Source: Blastomyces gilchristii SLH14081
Lineage: Eukaryota; Ascomycota; Eurotiomycetes; Onygenales; Ajellomycetaceae
Assembly (NCBI RefSeq): GCF_000003855.2
Contig: NW_003101655.1
Span: 496,001-560,000, forward strand
DNA: 64,000 nucleotides
Direction: 5' to 3'
Position numbers and translations under genes: made by a program
The notes under the pieces: generated by a model
What the model was told of the DNA's origin: nothing
The model's input: only the letters and a program-made list of their open reading frames with translations
The model's database searches: none
Shown: piece after piece, positions 38,838 through 46,900 of the stretch
Layout of the letters: every line of letters starts with the position of its first letter
Position numbering within the stretch: position 1 is the first letter of the stretch

Positions 38838-39109
38838 AACTTTACAGTTGTCACATTGCCTAAAAGTATTACTTCTGATCATGGTTTATGTTCATCACAT
38901 TGATTTCAAATCACATTATTTCAAATATTAAAGGTCTCAGATTCACTTTTCAAATAAAAATCTAGTCTCAGATAAAGAATATGTTTGAATTCTTAGTCAC
39001 ATTTTCATTCTGATCTCATTATTAAAAATGACATTAAATGAGATTATAAAATCATTTCTCACTTACATAATATCATAATATAGTGCTCATTTGTTGAAAA
39101 TTCAACAGA

Positions 39110-39131
39110 GAGTATTATCAAATATCATTAC
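39110..39131 (+). repeat. Bipartite motif copy (GAGTATTATCAAA..CATTAC)
   Basis: One instance of a repeated two-part motif, consensus roughly AGTRTTAYCAAAAA followed by NNRTTAY. It is found in the MITEs and several times in the hAT. Function unknown; a subterminal transposase-binding repeat is possible. Confidence 0.5.
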
Positions 39132-39169
39132 TTTTCTGAACACAGATCATAATTGATATCATTTTAATT

Positions 39170-39290
39170 AAAAAAAAAATATAAAATACAAAAAATAACA
39201 AAAAAATAAAAAACAAAACAACAAGAAAAAATCACAATAAAAAAAAAAAAGAAAAGGAAAAGAAAAAAACAAAAAATAAAAATAAAAAAA
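39170..39290. repeat. A-rich low-complexity tract in the hAT
   Basis: About 120 bases of nearly pure A with scattered C, T and G on the plus strand. No coding content. It separates the left end from the minus-strand reading frame that follows. Confidence 0.8.
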
Positions 39291-39299
39291 AATCAAGAT

Positions 39300-39657
39300 C
39301 ACAGAGCTGCAGCACTCTTAAAATACTCACTCTTCAGAGTCTTCACAATGTTCATCATCAACTGTGTATTTCTCACAGTGAGAATAACACAGTCATGATA
39401 AGTCATTGTCTTAACATCATCTAACAAATAATCAGTATATATCTATATAAATGTGAATAATTAGAAAACATACACTTAAAAAGTGTGATCAGGATGAACT
39501 CTGCTGTCACTTGAATAGCATCAAGAACAGAACACTGAAATTGATGATTTCTCTCATCAATTTCACAGACAAGGCATGTGAAGATGATCTTGAGAAATAT
39601 AAGATTCTCTGACTTCTGATAAAAACAGATCTCACAGAGAGACTCTATTTTCATCAT
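39300..39657 (-). CDS. Candidate small Cys-containing protein in the hAT, minus strand, possibly two exons
   Basis: From ATG 39657 the frame reads with Cys pairs (CEIC, then CLVCEIDERNHQFQC) and stays open to 39421. Further down, 39,300-39,420 opens again with NIVKTLKSEYFKSAAAL before a stop. Between the two is a TTTGTTAG acceptor-like site at about 39,422. A donor could not be fixed in phase, so the splice is only a suggestion. Trp-to-stop changes are absent, unlike neighbouring genes. The Cys pattern could be a zinc-binding motif. I do not recognise the protein; it may be a passenger of the transposon or a chance frame. Confidence 0.3.
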
Positions 39658-39667
39658 ATCAGAGACT

Positions 39668-39690
39668 GAGTATTATCAAAAAGCATTACT
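39668..39690 (+). repeat. Bipartite motif copy (GAGTATTATCAAAAAGCATT)
   Basis: Almost base for base the motif in MITE 57551-58056 (GAGCATTATCAAAAAGCATT near 57775). It is plus-oriented, like the copy at 39110. Confidence 0.6.
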
Positions 39691-39714
39691 TCAATACACA
39701 TGCACTTACTATGA

Positions 39715-39960
39715 CAATTCACTCTCTGCACACATGACTGAGAGTTGTGGCTTTCTCACACTGCACAGCTCTCCCTGAGATGCTGTCACTGGTTTGCAAT
39801 TCACACAGCCTCTCAGTCCAGCACACACTGTGCATATGCAGCCCTGCGTGCTGGGGCCGTGTTGGTCATTATGATCTGGCGTGATACTCGCTTTTCATGA
39901 GCCATGTTTTGTTTGATTGAGAGGGGGGGGGGACGTGACTGCTGTTTTATTTGAGAGAGG
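39715..39960. other. GC-richer, lightly mutated island in the hAT
   Basis: About 250 bases with many GG, CC and some CpG (GGCTTTCTCACACTGCACAG, CCAGCACACACTG, GGGGCCGTGTTGG) and a run of nine or more G near 39925. No convincing frame. The contrast with its surroundings suggests sequence that escaped the mutation process, perhaps because it was single-copy. Confidence 0.5.
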
Positions 39961-40375
39961 ATGAATAATTGAATCTGTAGAAGATAATTTGATTTCTTCT
40001 ACATTTGAAATTTGATTAGTCTATACTCTTCAATTTAAGGGTTTCTGAGAGTGTTTTAATAGTTTTCATACCAGCTTGAAATTAGTGATTGATTGAAGAA
40101 GAGAAAAGAGAGAAGAAAGAAATGAGAATAACTTATCTTTATAATATAAAAACAGAGAATTGCTGTAATCATTTGTCCTAGTAATAAAGATCTGTTTTCT
40201 GCATGTATCTCTGATACAGATTATATAATAACTGCATACAAAGAATATCAACAGTGCATGTATTAAATAAAGATGATGTTACTATACAACACTGTAGCTG
40301 TTTCTATACATTGCTGAAAGCTGTTAATATTTTCTTTGAGTCTCTTTATATTTGATAAGTCAGTAATATATTTCA

Positions 40376-40486
40376 ATGCACTCTTTTCTTCATCATCATC
40401 ATCATCATTATCATCATTATTATCATTATCACTATCATCATCACTATTATCATCATCATCATCATCATTATCATTATTATCATATC
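40376..40486 (+). repeat. Imperfect CAT/TAT trinucleotide repeat
   Basis: About 110 bases of CAT, TAT and CAC triplets directly upstream of the accessory gene. In one frame it reads as a His/Tyr run, but this is taken as a microsatellite and not a protein. Confidence 0.85.
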
Positions 40487-40702
40487 ATTTCTGACTGTCT
40501 CTCCTGCCTTCACCTCTCTTTAACACTCACTGAAACCAATCATGTCATCTCTCTTCAAATATTCTGCAGTTCTGCAGACCACCAAGGCGTGTGAGTGCCA
40601 TCACAGATTGAAGGAAGAGAAGAAGAAGGTATTCAAGTGAGAAGAGACAGATTGTAAGACATATTATAATGCCTTGAAGAGACTCTGTAAGAAAGCAGAA
40701 TA

Positions 40703-40723
40703 ATAACAATTTTAAGTAACACT
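40703..40723 (-). repeat. Bipartite motif copy in accessory-gene intron 1 (degenerate)
   Basis: Reads AATAACAATTTTAAGTAACA on the plus strand, a weakened version of GATAACAATTTTTGATAACA. It lies where the reading frame is broken between two coding blocks. Confidence 0.4.
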
Positions 40724-40983
40724 TCTGATAGATTTAGACTGAACTAAGTATAGAAATAATGCGGATAACATCATCTGTGAGAGATTGAAGAAGAAGATAG
40801 TGAAGAGTCTCATGCAGCAGCAGTGAAATCAGGAGAAGTTCTGAGAATGATTTGAGACTAAGATGAAGAGAGAAAGAGAGAAGAAGAGTATTACTGTAAA
40901 TAAGCAGCAGTAGAAGAAGATTGAGAGAGTGTTGAAGTAGAAGATAAAGAAGCTAAAACTGATAAGTTTTTTATTTATTGAGA

Positions 40984-41005
40984 GATAATGATTTTTGATA
41001 ACACT
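40984..41005 (-). repeat. Bipartite motif copy in accessory-gene intron 2
   Basis: GATAATGATTTTTGATAACACT on the plus strand (last 14 bases shared exactly with 42248-42269), inside the inferred intron 40962-41025, followed by a branch-like CTAAT and the acceptor TTAG. Confidence 0.6.
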
Positions 41006-41313
41006 TCTGTTCTCTAATTGATTAGCAGGAGCTGATAGAGAAGAAGAGAATTGAGGTCTTATTCAGGTCTCAAATGCACTTCATGATTCAGAATATTGAG
41101 AAGACAGCCCTGCTCTCTGAGCATGTCAATCTGTTTACTGCTGAGGTGGAACCTGAGACAGCAGACCAGGAAATGCAGGATTTTGAGACACAGGTTGACC
41201 TGGCTGAGAGAGAGCAGCAGGAACCCTCCTCTGAGAAGACAGTGAAGAGAGATTTTGAGATGATTATTATCTCAGATAAGGAGAAGAAGAAGGAGAAGAA
41301 GAATGAGAAGTGA

Positions 41314-41832
41314 ATTATAAAGAATGATAAGAAGAATGAGAAAGAGCAGAAAGATGATAAGTAGAAAAAGTTTTTTTCTTTTTATATTAGTTAGTTATAA
41401 GTTCATAATTATTAATAATTGAAATTAATTTTGAGTTTTTAAAAATTATTGTACAAGTTGTAATCAAGTCAGGAATAATATATATATATATATATATATT
41501 TAACTATCATGATTCACAAATCACTATAATGTATAAGTATCAACATTTTTTCAACATTGATATTCACAATATTAATATATTTTTAATGATATCATCTGAT
41601 AACACAATTTGATAATACTCTCTTTCATAATATTAATATATTTCAAGAAATATAACAGAGATTAATCAAGATTGTTTATTTACTTTTATACATTAATGAT
41701 ATTCAATCTGAGTTAGTACTAAAATTATAACTAAGCTAAGAAACAAGATTATTTTCTCTTATATTAATTCTTCTTACACACATCAGTGATCAGTTATTGA
41801 AAATAAATTATCATCTTTCTTAAATTATTATC
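41314..41832. other. hAT intergenic spacer
   Basis: AT-rich spacer between the accessory frame and the transposase, including a (TA)n run at 41480-41500 and a motif copy at 41598-41620. No coding frame. The transposase promoter would lie here. Confidence 0.6.
41598..41620 (-). repeat. Bipartite motif copy upstream of the transposase
   Basis: GATAACACAATTTGATAATA followed by CTC. Minus-oriented, outside any intron, which argues against a purely splicing role. Confidence 0.5.
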
Positions 41833-42231
41833 ATGTCTTCTGAATTCACTTCTTTCACTTCTTTTACTTCTATTAAAGATTCACAAACTCTTCAAGAAAT
41901 CACTGTGAATCACAAAGTCTATATTGTTTACAATTCAATATAGAATGCTCTCTTTCAATTATGATGAATACTCACTTCATTCTTCACATCTGATTCTAGG
42001 TCACAAAATTTATGAAAAACTCAACACAAACACTGAGATGAACTATGGAATAATTATCAATAGATTGTATTGCAGATTACTGAAGAGTCATCTCTCTGCT
42101 ACAATCACTGCAACTTCATTCAGAAACATTTATCATGAACTGATCATGACTCTGAAGGAATTTTCTGACATCTGAAGTCATCAGAATGCAGACAATAAAA
42201 GAAAAATAATCAGAAAATTACTACTGAGCTG

Positions 42232-42286
42232 GTAAGTTACTCTATCAGATAACAATTTTTGATAACACTAACTTTCTAATTTGAAG
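42232..42286 (+). other. Transposase intron
   Basis: 55 bases: donor GTAAGT at 42232, branch-like CACTAAC, acceptor TTGAAG ending at 42286. It contains the bipartite motif at 42248-42269. Short introns with this architecture are typical of fungi. Confidence 0.65.
42248..42269 (-). repeat. Bipartite motif copy in transposase intron
   Basis: GATAACAATTTTTGATAACA then CT on the plus strand, the cleanest internal copy. Its reverse complement begins AGTGTTATCAAAAA, matching the MITE motif AGTGTTACCAAAAA. Confidence 0.65.
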
Positions 42287-43002
42287 AAAATCATGTAAAA
42301 ATAATCATGTATCAGTACTCTGATTTCACAACTCTCATCTGATAACTTCTGTGAACAATTACTTCACATGTGTATATCTCTGAATCTTTCTCTTCAATCA
42401 ATTGAAAACCCTGAATTCTGAACACTTCTTCAAATGCTTAATTCAAATCTTCATATTTCACATTGATTCTGTCTTCAGTCCAACCTTGAGACACACTACA
42501 AAGTTAATATGCAACATCTAGAATCAGAGTTGAAGAATCATTGAAGAGTGTCTCTCACAGTGAATGCATAGACTAGTATAAATAATCTTGCATTTATGAG
42601 AGTTACATGTTATTATATTGATGAGAACTGAACTTATCAAGAGACATTAATTGAATTTGAATCATTGATCAGTAGTCATACTGAGAATTATATGACAGAG
42701 ATATTAATGACTGTGATTAAAAATAACTATTGAGATATTAGTCCCAGTCTTCTTACAATTACAACTGACAATGCTGTGAATAACTACACTATGATGAAGA
42801 GCTTGGAGCAAAAATTGGCTTTGTATTCCTGAAATGATAAACAAGGTCATATCTTCTGCATTGCTCATGTGGTTCAACTTATGATGCAAACACTGATAAA
42901 GAATCTTAACATCAAGATAAAGAATAATGAGATGACTGATTCTTGAGATGAGAATGAGATGAAAGTGATTACTCAAGTAACTTTTGCATTCACTTTGCAA
43001 AA

Positions 43003-43064
43003 GATAATGTTTTTTGACAACACTTTTTAATATTGCTTTTTAATAACACTTTTTGATAACACTA
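43003..43064 (-). repeat. Doubled bipartite motif in transposase gene (probable intron)
   Basis: Contains GATAATGTTTTTTGACAACA, then TTTTTAATAACACT and TTTTTGATAACACT, so three half-sites in a row. The coding frame is lost here and resumes downstream, consistent with an intron whose donor has been mutated. Acceptor candidate TTTTGAATAG near 43080. Confidence 0.55.
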
Positions 43065-43779
43065 CTGTTAATTTTGAATAGATTGACTAATAATTTAAAT
43101 ATCACAGATTTGAAACATTGCTAATGCAATTTGTATCTTCTCTAAATAACAATAATGATTTCATGATATTCAATAAACAAATAAATCAGTCACATCACTG
43201 AATATGATACAGAATGTTAGAACACAGTGAAGTTCAACATATGAGATGACTGTTCAGACTCTTCAATTGCATCAGATGATTGATCATTAAGTGCAACACT
43301 CTGATTAAGAAAAGATTCAGATATTGAAACTTTCTGATATGAAGTGAACTCAGTTGAAATATGTTATTGATTTACTGTTTCAGTTTTATAAGACAATAAA
43401 GACAGTCTCAATCACTCATACACCAATGCTGCAGTCAGCCTGGTGAATGTATAACAGTTTATTTACTCATCTTGAGAAGCAGTTGAATCACTCAAAAAGA
43501 AATTCAGTCTGGAATGATGCTATAGCGCAGGCTATTATTGCTGTAAGGAATAAACTGGCATATTACTACAGCAAAACTGAACAATCTTTTGCAGAGTACT
43601 ATGCTGTAGCAGCTCTACTAGATCTCTTCTGTCAAGTTAACATCTACACTTCTCAAGATTGAACAGAGGAGGAATAAGACTCATATGTCAAATTAGCCTG
43701 AGACTACTACAATGCCAACTATCAGAGATTTGAACAAGCAGATGTTCAAGATGTGGAGACAGTGGAATACAATTCCCTA

Positions 43780-43842
43780 GTAAGTAACAATCTTTGATAA
43801 CACTTCATATCACATAGAACTATAATACTAACTTTGAAACAG
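43780..43842 (+). other. Transposase intron with canonical TACTAAC branch site
   Basis: 63 bases: donor GTAAGT at 43780, TACTAAC at 43826-43832, acceptor CAG ending at 43842. It contains the motif copy 43783-43804 overlapping the donor region. Confidence 0.75.
43783..43804 (-). repeat. Bipartite motif copy in second transposase intron
   Basis: AGTAACAATCTTTGATAACA then CT on the plus strand; the left half is built into the donor GTAAGTAAC. Confidence 0.6.
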
Positions 43843-44046
43843 AACTTGCATACATTGATTACAACTGAAAATCAGGCAAAACTATATACTTGTAAAACTG
43901 AATTTGATCACTATCTTCAAGATGATTCAATGAATTTACACACCAAATCAATTCTAGAGTTATGAAAAATTGTTGAGAGTACATATTCAACTGTTGCACT
44001 GATGGCGCGTGATATTCTGACAATTCCATTGACAGGGGTGAGAATT

Positions 44047-46530
44047 CACACTCTTTGAACTGACTAATGCTCTCAGTATATTTCAGAAGTATATTAACTG
44101 AGCACTCTGAGATTTCCTTGATAAATTTATATCTGTATATCTCAATGATATTCTCATCTTCACTGATAAATTCAGAAAAGAATATCAAGAATATATGCAA
44201 AGAGTATTACAATGATTATAAGAAGCAGAACTATTAATAGATATCAACAAATGTAATTTTAATATCAAGAGTATAAAATATCTAGGTTTTATCATAAAAC
44301 CTGATAAGAGAATTCAAATGAATTCTGAGAAGATCTCTGTCATTTTTGAATGAGAAGCTTCATATACTGTGAAAGATATATAAAGCTTCATCAGATTTGC
44401 TAACTTCTATCAGTGATTTATATGAAACTTCTCAGATATCATGAGATCACTTACAGAACTTATTAAGAAGAACTCAGTATTTCAGTAGTCAGTAAACACT
44501 GAAGCTGCATTTATACAGATAAAGAAGATGTTCATTAATATCTCTCTGTGAATAATATTTGACTCTGATTGTGAAACAGTTGTTGAAGCTGACTTCTCTG
44601 ACTATGTTACAGAGAAAGCTATATTACAATATAATGATAAAGATGTCTTACAATTATGTGTCTTCATGTTTAAGAAACTGAGTACTGCTGAATGCAATTA
44701 TAAGATCTATGACAAGAAGCTTCTTATAATAGTATACTGTCTAGAAGAATAAGACTCTGAACTCTGAAGTATCTCTGAATTTGAGATAATCACAGATTAT
44801 AAGAATCTCAAGCATTTCACAATCACCTGTAAGCTTACTGAATGACAGATGTGATAATCTGAGTTCTTAAGTTATTTTCATTTTATGATATACTACTGTT
44901 CTGACAGTTAGAACTTGATGACAGATGCTCTCTTATGATGAGAGTAAGATATGTCATCTGATGTAACAGACACTCACTGAATAAACTGAGAACACTGACT
45001 CTTGAATTCAAAGATACTAGTTAATCATGATGATATCACTTATAATACTATACATGCTTCGCTGATCAGAATATCTTCTGAATCTACATTGAATGAATTG
45101 TGACATATAACAGCTTAAACTGATGAACTTCTTCAAGCACTCACTGAAGCAGTATGTCAAGAAGCACCCTGATTTCCCCCAGAACTATGTATAAGAACTG
45201 ACCTCTCAGAATGCTTAATTGATGACAATAACACTTTATAATTCTGTGAACAACACTGAGTCTCTCACTCTGAACTCTTACACACTCAGATAATGCAAGA
45301 GATGCATGATTCTTGTATGATCAGTTATTCAGGTTGTGAATAACTGTATTGAATGATCTCTCAAGAGTTCTACTAGTCTGAGATATCAAACAGTATCAGA
45401 TGTTTTATCTGAAACTACAACTGTTATTCTTTCATTATCTTGTGAAAGAACTGTAGAAAAGATCTACTGAAATCACTCAATGTTTCTGATAGAATCTAAT
45501 GAGATGTAGTCATTGATTTCACTATCAATCTCTCTGAGAGTAAGAGTTGTAAGAATATCCTAGTCATCATTGACTACTTGAGTAAAGATGTAATATTGAA
45601 ACCTTGTGATAAGATGAATACTGAATAAGCTGTTAAAATCTTCTTACAGAGTTCATTCTATCACATGTATGAGTTACTGAAATCTATTATATCTGACTGA
45701 GACTGTTAATTTATAAGAACTCTCTGAACAAGAATCTGCCAGATTCTCAAGATTGTATGTCACTTGTCAACTGCATATCACTCTGAGATAAATGATACAT
45801 CAGAATGAATAATTCAGATAGTGAAGAATTATCTTTATAAGTTCTATAATTATTTATAAGATAACTGATATAATATTCTTCTACACACTGAAGTTGCTAT
45901 CAATGACTGAGATACTGTTTCAACAGATATAAGTCTGTTGTTTCTTACACATGAATATTACATGAAAGTGTTGAATCTTCTAGAGATTACACATTTCACA
46001 CTGAATCTCTGCAGTTCAATTCAGATCACTGATAATATAGTAATGAAGCTCTGAGATATCTGTGACTGAGCAGAAGCCTTCATGACAAGCACTAAACAAG
46101 ATTAAGAGAATCAGATCAATGTTCACTGAGACTCTGCTAAACAATATAAGATAGAAGATCTGAAATAATTAAATCTTAAGAATATACAGATCACACACTT
46201 ATCTTATACACTAGATTACTGATATATCAAGTATAAAGTGATAGAAGTTCTAGACAGTTATAACTACTGTCTTAACATATTATCAGAGATTCATAATATC
46301 TTTTATATAAGCTTGCTTCACTATGCTATCACTGATCTGTTTTCTTCTCAACTGACTTCTGACTGACAGCTGCCAGAGATCATAGAAGAAGATAATGAAC
46401 TTGAATAAGAGATTGAAGATATTCTTGATAAGAGACTTCACAGCTATGACTGATAATATCTTGTGAAAGAAGTCAGCTATAATTGCCTGATCTGAACTCT
46501 GAGCTCTGTGTTATTCAAGACAGCAGCTCT
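44047..46530 (+). pseudogene. Gypsy Y pol: reverse transcriptase (part), RNase H, integrase, chromodomain
   Basis: Begins in mid reverse transcriptase at sequence matching X from about 36,004. The active site near 44,145 reads Y-L-N-D-I-L-I-F, with a catalytic Asp changed to Asn. RNase H is at about 44,560-44,950. Integrase (about 45,300-46,150) has DYLSKDV near the first Asp. The chromodomain-like end at 46,400-46,480 (ILDKRLHSYD.YLVKEVSYN) is the part missing from X. Many stops. The 5' junction with the hAT falls in CACACTCTTTGAACTGAC. Confidence 0.83.
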
Positions 46531-46570
46531 TGACTGATGAAAACTATACACTCATGATTCTATATCACTT

Positions 46571-46588
46571 CTGAAAAGAAGGGGCTAA
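46571..46588 (+). promoter_or_regulatory. Polypurine tract of Gypsy-A
   Basis: CTGAAAAGAAGGGGCTAA immediately before the 3' LTR. It is the primer for plus-strand DNA synthesis. The same tract, mutated to various degrees, adjoins the 3' LTRs of G1 (12883-12898) and G2 (8397-8415). Confidence 0.8.
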
Positions 46589-46900
46589 TGTGACAGGCTG
46601 CGCTCAATCAATCATATAGACTATTTTATTACACTTCATAGATTTCACTGAAAGCTCTGATTCTCAGTCACTGATTCTCAGCTGAAAAACTCACAGAATT
46701 TCTATTCTTCTGTCTTAAAGCTTCACTGTATACATAGAATTCCTATTCTTCTGCTCTGAAGCTTCACTGTGTACATGTATAAATATTCACTCTGATCACT
46801 GATTTCTGCACTTTCTCTTTTTTCCTTCTTTAATGTTTTTCACTTTGTTATATAAGACCTATAAATATCATACCGATCTATTCGGCGTAGACCTCTTACA
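46589..46900 (+). repeat. 3' LTR of gypsy X
   Basis: 312-bp LTR with the same internal duplication as 33148-33458 (copies start near 46695 and 46737). It ends CTCTTACA. The tail (ATACCGATCTATTCGGCGTAG) keeps two CpG sites. Confidence 0.88.

Larger units (their letters stand above)
40542..41313 (+). pseudogene. hAT accessory ORF: basic, coiled-coil-like protein with an acidic end
   Basis: Frame from ATG 40542 (MSSLFKYSAVLQTTKACEC) through Lys/Glu-rich segments (YYNALKRLCKKAE; ICERLKKKIVKSLMQQQ; FETKMKREREKK) to TGA 41311-41313. Two introns are inferred. One is near 40,700-40,736. The other spans 40962-41025: its donor is apparently GT changed to AT, with a CTAAT branch region and an acceptor TTAG. 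The last exon is open for over 80 codons, with an acidic Glu-rich middle and a Lys-rich end. Internal TGA and TAG stand where Trp and Gln fit. It lies about 520 bases before the transposase, on the same strand. I do not recognise the family; a second transposon protein is inferred from position and from sharing the intron motif. Confidence 0.45.
41833..44040 (+). pseudogene. hAT transposase, interrupted and 3' truncated
   Basis: From ATG 41833 (MSSEFTSFTSF, a Ser/Thr-rich start), with a Cys/His-containing N-terminal region at about 42050-42150 (possible zinc finger). The catalytic part follows. A block near 42,530-42,660 reads LTVNA.TS with CYYIDENWTYQ. The TTDNAVNN motif with its catalytic Asp is at 42765-42790, and the C..H motif (IFCIAHVVQL) at 42850-42880. 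Farther on, YNSLFTHLEKQL opens a 71-codon stop-free stretch (43447-43662). It ends at LMARDILTIP, the start of the hAT dimerisation region, and is cut off at 44041 by gypsy sequence. At least two introns keep clear splice sites. Several TGA codons replace Trp. Confidence 0.82.
38801..44045 (+). mobile_element. hAT-superfamily DNA transposon, 3' truncated
   Basis: Starts TAGACTGACCGTGTGACCG at 38801 inside the Gypsy-A leader; the eight bases before it are TGTGTAAC. The first 37 bases are the same as the start of the MITEs, which carry perfect or near-perfect 8-bp duplications, as hAT elements make. It encodes a hAT-type transposase (41833-44040) and an upstream accessory frame (40542-41313). 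It ends abruptly at about 44041-44047, where transposase gives way to gypsy pol. The right inverted repeat and second target copy are lost. Identification rests on transposase motifs plus the termini. Confidence 0.85.
38407..46588 (+). mobile_element. Gypsy-A copy Y (nested in X; 5' LTR, leader and pol, with gag replaced by hAT)
   Basis: Consists of a 5' LTR (38407-38698), 102 bases of Gypsy-A leader (38699-38800) and pol from mid reverse transcriptase to the end (about 44047-46588). About 2.4 kb of gag to reverse transcriptase, present at the same place in X, is missing. The hAT transposon lies in its place. No separate 3' LTR of this subtype exists; the downstream LTR is of the X subtype. 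Confidence 0.6.
33148..46900 (+). mobile_element. Gypsy-A retrotransposon X, enlarged by a second gypsy (Y) and a hAT transposon
   Basis: The outer LTRs 33148-33458 (311 bp) and 46589-46900 (312 bp) belong together: both carry the same internal duplication of about 40 bp (AATTTCTATTCTTYC twice). The possible target duplication is ATAAG/ATAAA (33143-33147, 46901-46905), one transition apart. X sequence runs from 33459 to 38406. A Gypsy-A LTR of another subtype (292 bp) follows, with a leader, the hAT, and a second pol. The sequence is back on the X 3' tail and LTR at the end. This is best read as gypsy Y inserted in X near the end of integrase, with loss of Y's 3' LTR by recombination. Confidence 0.65.

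Noticed and set aside
40376..40594. 72-codon His/Tyr-rich protein
   Set aside because: It is the translation of an imperfect CAT/TAT microsatellite.
33148..46900. Simple tandem array of two gypsy elements sharing a middle LTR
   Set aside because: The middle LTR is a different subtype and X lacks its polypurine tract and pol tail, which a shared-LTR tandem should keep.
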